Shown one piece after another: positions 35,337-43,398 of a stretch of 64,000 nt of DNA (the stretch's first letter is position 1; every line of letters begins with the position of its first letter). This stretch comes from Flavivirga abyssicola (GTDB taxonomy: Bacteria; Bacteroidota; Bacteroidia; Flavobacteriales; Flavobacteriaceae), in assembly GCF_030540775.2 (NCBI RefSeq), contig NZ_CP141266.1, forward strand, positions 2,157,001-2,221,000, read 5' to 3'. Under the pieces are notes generated by a model, which made no database searches, was not told the DNA's origin, and was given only the letters and a program-made list of their open reading frames with translations. A program made the position numbers and the translations under genes.

Positions 35337-35924
35337 TGGGATTTTATTCTGTTTCTTTCCAAATAAATAAGCTACGAATGAGGTTGCAATTCCCAATCCA
35401 AGGAAAAATGCTCCTAATCTTGGATAAGAATGCGCTCTAAAATTTAAAATATCTTTGCTTCCAAATAATGGAGGTTGAAAGCCCATAACACTTCCATCTG
35501 GATTAGTAAACTTCATAATGGCTTTAGGATCTAAGTCATGCCCATAATCGTGCTCCCATAGATAGAAATCATAAAGTCCTGCACTACTTAAAACGATCAT
35601 TAAAATAAACCAGAATAAGAACCATTTATAGTTGCCTTTATAAGCAATTAATAGGCCTATAACAGTTGTAATAATAATTCCTATGGGAAAAATTTTAAAT
35701 TCAGGAATTGCTTCAGGAATGTATTTCATTCCTACGTAATGGTTCATCAAATTAATGTTTTTAATATCATGTGGGTGTACATCAGAAAAATCATTAATAT
35801 GAATATACATACCTAGCGGAGTTGGGTATTGCGGTGCTTCCAGTGTTATTTTCCACAGGGGAAAAAAGAATAGCCCTAGAGGTAATAAAGCCGCAATTAG
35901 CATGATGATATTTGATCTTTTCAT
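35331..35924 (-). CDS. Nos-cluster integral membrane protein, unknown function
   Basis: 197 residues from the ATG at 35924 (MKRSNIIMLIAALLPLG). An in-frame ATG at 36005 is rejected because the added residues are encoded by a dispersed repeat (GCGAAAACGAGAATCTCG) and have no signal character. Four hydrophobic segments are seen (about 5-24, 82-98, 107-127 and 173-190), with a large loop holding NDFSDVHPHDIKNINLMNHY and VGMKYIPEA, conserved-looking His/Asp residues. The placement between nosZ and nosL suggests a role in NosZ maturation or electron supply. I know this type of gene from Bacteroidota nos clusters but no function for it. Confidence 0.8.
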   Translation of the reverse strand: MKRSNIIMLIAALLPLGLFFFPLWKITLEAPQYPTPLGMYIHINDFSDVHPHDIKNINLMNHYVGMKYIPEAIPEFKIFPIGIIITTVIGLLIAYKGNYKWFLFWFILMIVLSSAGLYDFYLWEHDYGHDLDPKAIMKFTNPDGSVMGFQPPLFGSKDILNFRAHSYPRLGAFFLGLGIATSFVAYLFGKKQNKIPS

Positions 35925-36104
35925 CTTTATAATTCCCGCGAAAACGAGAATCTCGTTTTTAGTTATACTATTATTTTTTAAGGTGTTATCCTTAATCAAG
36001 AGCATTAAGCATTCAAATATTAATTAGTAGAATACTTTTGAGAGTCCTGCTTTACTGAAACAAGTTCAGTACAAGTTGCAGGAATTTTAGTGTCGTAAAA
36101 AAGA

Positions 36105-36136
36105 AAGGCGAGAGCGAAATGAATAACTCTCGCCTT
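36105..36136 (-). terminator. Strong hairpin between nosZ and the nos accessory genes
   Basis: AAGGCGAGAG (36105-36114) and CTCTCGCCTT (36127-36136) form a perfect 10-bp stem. On the minus strand it is followed by TCTTTTTTACG. It lies 37 bp after the nosZ stop, so it would stop part of the transcription into nosL-nosDFY and keep nosZ mRNA more abundant. Confidence 0.8.
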
Positions 36137-36172
36137 AAATAGGGAAATAAACACTAAAACAAAATTTCCCTT

Positions 36173-38140
36173 CTATTCAATATCTTCACCAAGCGACCAT
36201 TTTAAAGGTGTATTGGCATTTGCTGGAGATACGCGAACGTAACCTTGCATTTCTTGATGTAATGCAGAACAGAAATCTGTACAATAAAAAGGCCATACAC
36301 CTACTTGTTTGGGTTCCCATAAAAAGGTTTCTGTTTGTCCTGGCATAATTAGTAGTTCTGAAGTATTAGCCCCAATCATACTTACACCATGAGGCACATC
36401 GTAATCCTGCTCTAAATTTGTTACATGGAAATATACTTTGTCACCTACTTTAACACCTTCTATATTATCCGGTGCAAAGTGACTACGTATCGTGGTCATG
36501 TAAACATGAACCGTTTTACCATCTCTAACAACTTTTGCATCAGCTTCAATTAAAGTTGCATAGGGGTGTTTGTTGTCTTCTAATTTGAAAAGTTTTTTAG
36601 AACGTGGTTTTATTAAATCTGCAGGGCATCCAGCTGCATAGTGAGGTTCTCCAATGGTTGGAAAATCTAATAAAAGTTCCATTTTTTCTCCAGAAATATC
36701 ATAAAGTTGAGCCGACTGTGTTACTTCGGGACCTGTTGGTAAATAACGATCTTTGGTAATTTTATTCATGGCTACGACATATTTTCCCCAAGGTTTTTGT
36801 GAGTTTCCTCCAGGAATCATTAAGTGACCAACGGAATAGTAACAAGGTTGTCTGTCTACAACTTCCCAGGTTCCTAATTTCCATTTTACAACTTCAGAAG
36901 AAATAAAGAAGGTTGTATAGGCGTTTCCTTTACCATCAAATTCTGTATGTAAAGGTCCTAAACCAGGTTGTTCAACTACACCGGCTAATACATCTTCAAA
37001 ATTTAAGATAGGAATTCCGTAAGCATCACCAGCTACTTTATTATTCTCAATAGCAGCTAGCATTTTAGTGAAAGAATGTACTGTTAAATTAGCAGATAAT
37101 TTTCCGTTACCAACTATGTATTCTCCAGTTGGATCTACGTCACAACCATGAGGAGATTTTGGTGTTGGTAAGAAATAAACAGCACCAGGAACATCTAATG
37201 GATTTACAACACGTACTTCTTTTTTCATTGTAGAAGTAGCCGAATGTGTTGCTTCATCATAAACGTTATGTGCATAGTTTGTTGGCATCATGGTACCACC
37301 ACCATTGTTTACATATTCCTCAATTTTTTTCCAGTTAACTGCTGCAATAAAATCTTTATCATTTTGAGATGCATTTACCTCCATAAGCGTACTTGCCTCT
37401 TCGGTATTATAAGTAGTAAAGAAGAACCATCCATGAGATTTTCCACGACCGGGGTGTGATAAATCATAATCAAAACCAGGCATTATTAATTGGAATTTAA
37501 TATCCATATGCCCATGTTCCGGATCTATAGAAATGAAAGATAAAGATCCTTTAAAGTTGCCTTTATAGTCTTTTATAGGCATGTCTTTTTGAGGGATTGG
37601 CACAGAGAAACGCGTTCCTGCAACCACATATTCTGAATTTTCAGTTACAAAAGAAGAACTGTGATTGCCTGCACTATTTGGAACTTCAATAATTTCTGTA
37701 GTCTCAAAAGTTGATAAGTCTATTTTTGCTATACGAGGGGTGTTATTACCATTAATAAATACCCAACGTCCATCTACAACACCGTTTGTTTGAGAAATGT
37801 CCGGATGATGTGCATCATCCCAAGGTACAAAACCATGCGATGTGTTTAGCATAGGTTTTGTTTCTTCGTTGTATCCATAAGCTTTTTCAGCATCTTGAGA
37901 AAATACGGGAATGACTTTAAATAAACGTCCAGATGGCAAACCGTAAACAGAAAGCTGTCCACTAAACCCACCAGATATAAAAGCGTAGAATTCGTCATGT
38001 TCTCCAGGAGCTACATAAACTTTTTCTGCAGCACTGCTAGAAAGGGCTCCAGAATTATTAGATTTAGATGCATTATCACAGCTTGTAAAAGCTACAAGAA
38101 CACTTAATAATGCAAGCGTTGATTTTAAAATAGTCTTCAT
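36173..38140 (-). CDS. nosZ: Nitrous-oxide reductase, clade II (Sec/lipoprotein type)
   Basis: 655 residues. The N-terminus is a Sec-type signal with the lipobox AFTSC (Cys20), not a twin-arginine signal. A seven-bladed propeller carries the CuZ histidines in DDAHHPDIS, GKSHGWFF, TNYAHNVYD, SPHGCDVD, GPLHTEFDG and GEPHYAAGC. The C-terminal cupredoxin domain has the CuA motif C620-TDF-C624-SAL-H628-QE-M631, with PHGVSM upstream. It reduces N2O to N2 in the periplasm. The Sec signal and missing nosR mark it as the clade II (atypical) type. It follows the cytochrome c and fasciclin genes on the same strand. Confidence 0.97.
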   Translation of the reverse strand: MKTILKSTLALLSVLVAFTSCDNASKSNNSGALSSSAAEKVYVAPGEHDEFYAFISGGFSGQLSVYGLPSGRLFKVIPVFSQDAEKAYGYNEETKPMLNTSHGFVPWDDAHHPDISQTNGVVDGRWVFINGNNTPRIAKIDLSTFETTEIIEVPNSAGNHSSSFVTENSEYVVAGTRFSVPIPQKDMPIKDYKGNFKGSLSFISIDPEHGHMDIKFQLIMPGFDYDLSHPGRGKSHGWFFFTTYNTEEASTLMEVNASQNDKDFIAAVNWKKIEEYVNNGGGTMMPTNYAHNVYDEATHSATSTMKKEVRVVNPLDVPGAVYFLPTPKSPHGCDVDPTGEYIVGNGKLSANLTVHSFTKMLAAIENNKVAGDAYGIPILNFEDVLAGVVEQPGLGPLHTEFDGKGNAYTTFFISSEVVKWKLGTWEVVDRQPCYYSVGHLMIPGGNSQKPWGKYVVAMNKITKDRYLPTGPEVTQSAQLYDISGEKMELLLDFPTIGEPHYAAGCPADLIKPRSKKLFKLEDNKHPYATLIEADAKVVRDGKTVHVYMTTIRSHFAPDNIEGVKVGDKVYFHVTNLEQDYDVPHGVSMIGANTSELLIMPGQTETFLWEPKQVGVWPFYCTDFCSALHQEMQGYVRVSPANANTPLKWSLGEDIE

Positions 38141-38168
38141 TGTCTTTTAAATTTAGTTAGTGTTTTAA

Positions 38169-38741
38169 TTATTCCGTAGGAGGTAATAATACTTTATCAA
38201 TAACATGTACAATACCATTACCTGCTGGTACACTTGCAATAATTTTAGCACCACCAATTAGTGGTTCGCCGTCTATAATTTCTACTTTAACATAACCGTT
38301 GTTTGCTTGCCCTAGTTTTTTAAATTTTTTGAGAAAATCTTTCGAGTAATTTCCAGGTGTTACGTGGTATTTTAAGATATTGGCTAAAGCATCTTTGTTT
38401 TCTGGCTTCAATAAATTTTCTACAGTGCCTTCTGGTAAAGCTGCAAATGCCTCATTTGTTGGTGCAAATACCATTAATGGGCCTGCGTTTACTAAAGCAT
38501 TTTCTAACTCTGCTGCTTGAACAGCTGCGACTAAAGTTGTATGATCTTTAGAGCCAATGGCTATGTGCAAAACTGTAGGTTTACCTTCATCATCTTTTAT
38601 AAAAGCCTGTCCAGATTTTTCTTTTGGAGCGGTTACTTCTTCAGATTTTGAATTTGTTGAGGTCTCTTTGTTTTCGTTTTTACAAGCTGTGAATGTTATA
38701 ATACACAGCAGCGTGAGAATAGTCTGCTTTAATGTTTTCAT
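38169..38741 (-). CDS. Fasciclin-domain lipoprotein of the nos cluster
   Basis: 190 residues with a lipoprotein signal (ITFTAC, Cys20), a Lys/Glu/Ser-rich linker, and one FAS1 domain (about 55-190) with both hallmark blocks: H1 region PLMVFAPTNEAFAALPEGT and H2-type NGIVHVIDKVLLPP. FAS1 domains mediate adhesion or protein contacts. Its position 28 bp before nosZ and after the cytochrome suggests a structural role in the N2O respiratory complex. No catalytic role can be inferred. Confidence 0.88.
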   Translation of the reverse strand: MKTLKQTILTLLCIITFTACKNENKETSTNSKSEEVTAPKEKSGQAFIKDDEGKPTVLHIAIGSKDHTTLVAAVQAAELENALVNAGPLMVFAPTNEAFAALPEGTVENLLKPENKDALANILKYHVTPGNYSKDFLKKFKKLGQANNGYVKVEIIDGEPLIGGAKIIASVPAGNGIVHVIDKVLLPPTE

Positions 38742-38860
38742 CTGTTTGTATTTAGTGTTAGTTAGTAGCCAGACCTGCCTGCCTATTGGTAGGTGTCACT
38801 CACATAGTAAATATTTCAGGTCATATCGAAATTTTTAATTATGTCCATTTCATTAGAGGG

Positions 38861-39361
38861 TTATTCTAATGTTCTAAAATATTCTAATATAGCTCTGGCA
38901 TCTTCTTCTGATAAATTCTGATTTGCCATAGGGGAACCATTAAATTCAATAAGTAATGCTTTTGCTAAAGGATCTTTTTGAACCATTTCATCTGGATTCA
39001 ATATCATATTCATAACCCATTCAGGAGAACGTCTGCTTAAAATATTTTTTGGAGCAGGCCCAATAAATTTTTTGTCTGGTCTGTGACAGGCAGCACACAT
39101 TTTCTTAAATACATCAGCACCATGATTTGCCATAGTTTGATCTATTTCTGAAGCAAGACTAATAAATGAAATAGGGCCAATACCTTTGTTATCTAAATCT
39201 ATTTGTTTAGATGCAGGTACGGACTCTACTTTTTTTGTTTTTTGTTCTGTAGGCGCTTTTTTCTCATAGGAAAACCCTTCTTTCTTTTTTTCTTCTTTAC
39301 CACCACAGCCTATAAAAAATGATATAAATAATAGCATTACAATATTTAGTGCTTTTTTCAT
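38861..39361 (-). CDS. Membrane-anchored monohaem cytochrome c, probable NosZ electron donor
   Basis: 166 residues. The lipobox FIGC gives a lipidated Cys19, followed by a Lys/Glu-rich linker (20-50). The haem motif is C89-A-A-C92-H93 (KKMCAACHRP) and the distal ligand is probably Met145 (NGSPMANQNL), so this is a class I cytochrome c. It heads the nos operon, directly upstream of the fasciclin gene and nosZ, and likely passes electrons to the CuA site. Its promoter (TAAATTTG, 39383-39390) lacks a -33 box and has an FNR-like site at the class II position. Confidence 0.92.
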   Translation of the reverse strand: MKKALNIVMLLFISFFIGCGGKEEKKKEGFSYEKKAPTEQKTKKVESVPASKQIDLDNKGIGPISFISLASEIDQTMANHGADVFKKMCAACHRPDKKFIGPAPKNILSRRSPEWVMNMILNPDEMVQKDPLAKALLIEFNGSPMANQNLSEEDARAILEYFRTLE

Positions 39362-39382
39362 GTTTAGTTTAATTTAGTGGCA

Positions 39383-39390
39383 CAAATTTA
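39383..39390 (-). promoter_or_regulatory. -7 element of the nos operon
   Basis: The minus strand reads TAAATTTG, an exact TAnnTTTG match, 22 bp before the cytochrome c ATG. No TTTG lies 19-21 bp further upstream. The FNR-like palindrome (centre 39419.5) covers that place, as expected for an activator-dependent promoter. Confidence 0.65.
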
Positions 39391-39409
39391 AAACCATATG
39401 TTTCAATAA

Positions 39410-39429
39410 AATATGATAAAAATCATATT
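39410..39429. promoter_or_regulatory. FNR-like palindrome between nos operon and second Rrf2 gene
   Basis: AATATGAT-AAAA-ATCATATT is a perfect 8+4+8 palindrome containing TGAT-N4-ATCA, the core of Crp/Fnr-family sites (FNR: TTGAT-N4-ATCAA). Its centre (39419.5) is 33 bp from the centres of both -7 elements (39386.5 and 39453.5), placing it near -41 for both divergent genes. The expected regulator is an oxygen- or NO-sensing Crp/Fnr protein, not encoded in this window. Confidence 0.75.
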
Positions 39430-39449
39430 CAAGACAAAAACATCCTCTT

Positions 39450-39457
39450 TATCTTTG
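39450..39457 (+). promoter_or_regulatory. -7 element of the second Rrf2 gene
   Basis: TATCTTTG matches TAnnTTTG exactly, 25 bp before the ATG at 39483. There is no -33 TTTG at the right distance; the FNR-like palindrome takes its place. Confidence 0.65.
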
Positions 39458-39482
39458 TCTTATGTTTACTATAATTTAAAAT

Positions 39483-39914
39483 ATGTTATCAAATTCATCA
39501 AAATATGCTATTAAGGCGGTATTATTTTTAGCCTTAAATGCTAGTGAAAAGAAAAAAGTAATGGTTAAGGATATTTCTAAACCAATAAACGTTCCACAAG
39601 CTTATATTGCCAAATTATTACAGCCATTAGTTAAAGAAGACATAGTGTCTTCTTCCAGAGGACCAAGAGGAGGATTTTATTTAGATGAAAATAATATGAA
39701 CCATTCTATAATGAGCATTGTAAATGTTATAGATGGTGAGAAAAGATTAAAATCTTGCTTAATGAGTTTAAAAAAATGTAATGAAGAAAAGCCTTGTCCA
39801 TTGCATAATGAGTTAAGTGCTTCAAGAGCTCAGATATTGAATAATTTAAAATCTAGAACGATTAAAGATTTAATCAAAGAAGTTGAAGCAGGAAATGCTT
39901 TTCTGCCTCTTTAA
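39483..39914 (+). CDS. Rrf2-family regulator, divergent from the nos operon
   Basis: 143 residues, a paralogue of the regulator at 28693-29127: winged helix VMVKDISKPINVPQAYIAKL, wing SSRGPRGGFYL, and cysteines C92, C99 and C105 with the same Cx6Cx5C spacing and the same CPLH/CPVH context. It probably binds an Fe-S cluster and senses NO. Divergent transcription from a shared FNR-like site suggests it tunes the nos operon or related NO genes. It lacks a visible copy of the AATTCGGATAA operator in its own promoter. Confidence 0.9.
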   Translation: MLSNSSKYAIKAVLFLALNASEKKKVMVKDISKPINVPQAYIAKLLQPLVKEDIVSSSRGPRGGFYLDENNMNHSIMSIVNVIDGEKRLKSCLMSLKKCNEEKPCPLHNELSASRAQILNNLKSRTIKDLIKEVEAGNAFLPL

Positions 39915-39921
39915 TTTCGGT

Positions 39922-40437
39922 TTAAAAATAAAACCTTACAAAAGGTACCCAAGGGTCAATATAAATACTTTTGTTGTCATCATATAAAATATCATACCTC
40001 ACTCCAAAAGTCACATTGCCACTTCTATAACCAGCACCAAGAAATAAAGCAGGAGACCAATAGTTATCGTTAAGAATATTTAAATTCGTGTTATAGCGTC
40101 GGTTTACATGAAGTTGTTCAAATTCAGCCGAAAGTTGTATCTCATTAATAACATTATATAACCCAATTAAACTGCCTCCTAAAATGGTCGATTTATAAAC
40201 ATCTTTTTGATTGTCGAATGTCCCATTAAGTCCCAGCCCTAAAGCAAAAGACTTATTAAATTCGTAAATAGCACTGGGAGCTAGGGTTCCGCTAAAAAAA
40301 TCATTGCCAAAATTTAATCCAATACCGCCACCAAAGCGAACATGACTCCAGAAATGATTGGTTTCTTGTTGCGCAATTAAATGGTTTAGACTAAATAAAA
40401 CAACAAAAATAATTAAGAGTGTTTTTTTGTTAATCAT
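39922..40437 (-). CDS. Small outer-membrane beta-barrel protein
   Basis: 171 residues from the ATG at 40437 (MINKKTLLIIF); a TTG start six codons earlier is unlikely. The signal peptide ends LIAQQ. The rest is alternating amphipathic strands with Gly/aromatic pattern (VRFGGGIGLNFGND, LGLGLNGTFDN, VTFGVRYDILYDD) and ends VPFVRFYF with a C-terminal Phe, as in small barrels inserted by BamA. It is convergent with the second Rrf2 gene (8 bp apart) and divergent from sucA. Confidence 0.8.
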   Translation of the reverse strand: MINKKTLLIIFVVLFSLNHLIAQQETNHFWSHVRFGGGIGLNFGNDFFSGTLAPSAIYEFNKSFALGLGLNGTFDNQKDVYKSTILGGSLIGLYNVINEIQLSAEFEQLHVNRRYNTNLNILNDNYWSPALFLGAGYRSGNVTFGVRYDILYDDNKSIYIDPWVPFVRFYF

Positions 40438-40562
40438 AAGCAATGTCTTCGACAAAATTAGAAATCGTTAAAAAATTAACAAGTAATAATAGCATATTCG
40501 TTAAAAGGATATTGTCTGTCTATAAATATAGTGAAAGAAACATCTAATTTTAGTAAAAGTTG

Positions 40563-40570
40563 TATTTTTG
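40563..40570 (+). promoter_or_regulatory. -7 element of sucAB
   Basis: TATTTTTG matches TAnnTTTG, 40 bp before the sucA ATG. The upstream -33 region is only a weak match. Confidence 0.5.
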
Positions 40571-40610
40571 GAGAATATTTTGACTAACCTACACGGGATT
40601 AAAAATAACA

Positions 40611-43352
40611 ATGGATAAATTTTCATTTTTAAACGCAGCACATACAGCATATTTTGCTGATTTATACGATCAATATTTACAGAATCCGGATTCGGTAGAA
40701 CCTAGTTGGAGAGCTTTCTTCCAAGGGTACGATTTTGGTAGTGATAACTATGGATTAGATGGGGAGATTGTAGAAGGTGTTTCTACTCAAATTCCAGAAC
40801 ACGTTCAAAAGGAATTTAATGTTGTTAGGCTTATTGATGGTTACAGGATGCGTGGTCATTTGTTTACTAAAACAAATCCAGTAAGAGAGCGTAGAAGTTA
40901 TACGCCTACTTTAGAATTACAAAATTTCGATCTTTCCGAAAACGATTTAGATACTGTTTTTAATGCAGGAGAAATTCTAGGCATTGGAGCTAAAACATTG
41001 CGTAGAATAATCACTCATTTAGAAAATATTTATTGTAGTTCTATTGGTGTTGAGTATATGTATTTGCGAAACCCAGAGGTTATTAGCTGGTGGCAAACTC
41101 AACTTAATGAAAATGATAATCAGCCTAATTATTCGGTAGAAACCAAAAAATATATACTTTCTAAATTGAATCAAGCGGTTACGTTTGAAAACTTTTTGCA
41201 AACAAAATATGTAGGACAAAAACGTTTTTCCTTAGAAGGAGGCGAGTCTTTAATTCCAGCAATTAGTAATGTCCTTTTTTATTCGGTAGAAAAGTATGGA
41301 GTAAAAGAATGTGTATTAGGTATGGCGCATCGTGGACGTTTAAGCACATTGGTTAATATATTTAGAAAACCATTAAATGAGCTTTTTAGCGAGTTTGACG
41401 GTAAAGATTTTGAAGATGAAAATATTGATGGTGATGTAAAGTACCATTTAGGTTTAACTTTAGATAAAACCTATCAAAACGGGAAGAATATTAAGATGAA
41501 TTTGGTGCCAAATCCATCGCATTTAGAAACGGTTGCTCCCGTTGCAGAAGGTATTACCCGTGCAAAGATTGATAGCGATTATGAGGGTGATAATTCAAAA
41601 ATATTGCCAATTATAGTACACGGAGATGCAGCCATTGCCGGACAAGGCGTTGTATATGAAGTGGGGCAAATGAGTCAGTTAAATGGTTATAAAACAGGAG
41701 GGACTGTTCATATTGTAGTTAATAACCAAATTGGTTTTACTACCAATTATTTAGATGCACGATCTAGTACCTATTGTACAGATGTTGCCAAAGTAACTTT
41801 ATCGCCTGTATTGCATGTTAATGCGGATGATGCCGAAGCAGTAGTACATGCTGTTGAGATGGCTTTGGAATATAGAATGCGTTATAAAAAAGACGTATAT
41901 ATAGATTTATTGGGTTACCGTAAATATGGGCACAATGAAGGAGATGAGCCTCGCTTTACACAACCTAAATTGTATAAAAATATAGCAAAGCACTCTAATC
42001 CGTTTAAAATATATTCTGAAAAGTTAATTGCAGAAAATACCATAGATAAAGCCTACGTAGATAAAATTGTAGCAGATTTTAAAGAGACCTTGGAAAAAGA
42101 ATATGCTAAATCTAAAGAAGCAGAATCTTCGAAAGTTAGAGAGTTTATGCAAGAGCGTTGGTCTGCGTTTGAACGTAAAGACATAGGCGGTATGCTTGAA
42201 ACCGTGGAAACAAAGTATCCAAAGAATAAATTAGAAGGTATTTCAAAAATAGTATCAACAGTTCCAGAAGGCGTTAAGTTTTTACGTAAAGCTGAAAGAA
42301 TTCTTGATGGGCGTAAAAAAATGGTTTTTGAAACCGATACATTAGATTGGGGAATGGCTGAAACTTTAGCCTATGGTAGTTTGATGGAAGAAGGTTACAA
42401 CGTACGTATTTCGGGTCAGGATGTAGAGCGAGGAACATTTAGCCACCGCCATGCTATTTTGCGTGATGAAATCTCTGAAGAACGGATTAATTTATTAAAT
42501 ACAAACCCGGATAATAAAGGTAAAATGGATATTTACAATTCTTTCTTATCTGAATATGGGGTGCTTGGTTTTGATTATGGTTATGCCATGGCTAATCCAA
42601 ATACATTAACTATCTGGGAAGCACAGTTTGGTGATTTTAGTAATGGGGCACAGATTATTTTTGACCAATATTTATCGGCAGCAGAAGATAAATGGAAGTC
42701 TCAAAATGGTATTGTTGTCCTATTGCCTCATGGATACGAAGGACAAGGGTCTGAACATTCATCGGCGAGAATGGAGCGTTACTTACAATTGTGTGGCGAG
42801 GATAATATGATTGTTGCAGATTGCTCTACACCAGCAAACTTTTTCCACTTATTGCGTCGTCAAATGAAACGTGATTTCAGAAAACCTTTAGTTGTGTTTA
42901 CGCCTAAAAGTTTATTGCGTCATCCAAAAGCTGTATCATCAATAAATGAATTAGCAAGTGGTCAATTTGAAGAAGTTATAGACGATACGATTGCTCCTAA
43001 AAATGTGAAAAAATTAGTTTTCTGTACAGGTAAATTCTATTATGAATTATTGGCAGAAAGAGAATCATTAGGAAGAGAAGATATTGCTTTAGTAAGAATC
43101 GAGCAATTATTTCCGCTACATTTAGAACGTGTACAAGACATTATAAATAAGTATCCAAATGTAGAAAACTATGTTTGGGCACAAGAAGAACCTAAAAACA
43201 TGGGCGCTTGGAGTTTTATGGCACAACGTATGGATTTGGTGAAGTTAGAAGTAGCTTCAAGACCATATAGTTCGGTACCAGCACCAGGATCCAGTACAAG
43301 AGATAAGAGAAGACAACGATCTGTTATTGATGCTGTTTTCAATATCGACTAG
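40611..43352 (+). CDS. sucA: 2-oxoglutarate dehydrogenase E1 component
   Basis: 913 residues. The N-terminus (FLNAAHTAYFADLYDQYLQN) is the E2-docking segment. The thiamine diphosphate binding domain has GMAHRGRLSTLVN, HGDAAIAGQGVVYEV and NNQIGFTTN; the C-terminal transketolase-like part has GQDVERGTFSHRHA and EAQFGDFSNGAQ. It decarboxylates 2-oxoglutarate and transfers the succinyl group to E2 in the TCA cycle. sucB follows after 46 bp in the same operon. Length and motifs are normal. Confidence 0.97.
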   Translation: MDKFSFLNAAHTAYFADLYDQYLQNPDSVEPSWRAFFQGYDFGSDNYGLDGEIVEGVSTQIPEHVQKEFNVVRLIDGYRMRGHLFTKTNPVRERRSYTPTLELQNFDLSENDLDTVFNAGEILGIGAKTLRRIITHLENIYCSSIGVEYMYLRNPEVISWWQTQLNENDNQPNYSVETKKYILSKLNQAVTFENFLQTKYVGQKRFSLEGGESLIPAISNVLFYSVEKYGVKECVLGMAHRGRLSTLVNIFRKPLNELFSEFDGKDFEDENIDGDVKYHLGLTLDKTYQNGKNIKMNLVPNPSHLETVAPVAEGITRAKIDSDYEGDNSKILPIIVHGDAAIAGQGVVYEVGQMSQLNGYKTGGTVHIVVNNQIGFTTNYLDARSSTYCTDVAKVTLSPVLHVNADDAEAVVHAVEMALEYRMRYKKDVYIDLLGYRKYGHNEGDEPRFTQPKLYKNIAKHSNPFKIYSEKLIAENTIDKAYVDKIVADFKETLEKEYAKSKEAESSKVREFMQERWSAFERKDIGGMLETVETKYPKNKLEGISKIVSTVPEGVKFLRKAERILDGRKKMVFETDTLDWGMAETLAYGSLMEEGYNVRISGQDVERGTFSHRHAILRDEISEERINLLNTNPDNKGKMDIYNSFLSEYGVLGFDYGYAMANPNTLTIWEAQFGDFSNGAQIIFDQYLSAAEDKWKSQNGIVVLLPHGYEGQGSEHSSARMERYLQLCGEDNMIVADCSTPANFFHLLRRQMKRDFRKPLVVFTPKSLLRHPKAVSSINELASGQFEEVIDDTIAPKNVKKLVFCTGKFYYELLAERESLGREDIALVRIEQLFPLHLERVQDIINKYPNVENYVWAQEEPKNMGAWSFMAQRMDLVKLEVASRPYSSVPAPGSSTRDKRRQRSVIDAVFNID

Positions 43353-43398
43353 TTTATATTAAAAAGAAATAATTCATATACAATTAAAATTATAAAGA

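Noticed and set aside
35925-36005. Longer start of the nos membrane protein
   Set aside because: The added codons fall in a dispersed repeat (GCGAAAACGAGAATCTCG), and a good signal/TM start follows at 35924.
39922-40437. Idea that the gene before sucA is a 2-oxoglutarate decarboxylase
   Set aside because: The sequence has a signal peptide and a beta-barrel pattern with C-terminal Phe, and no thiamine diphosphate motif; only proximity to sucA supports such a label.
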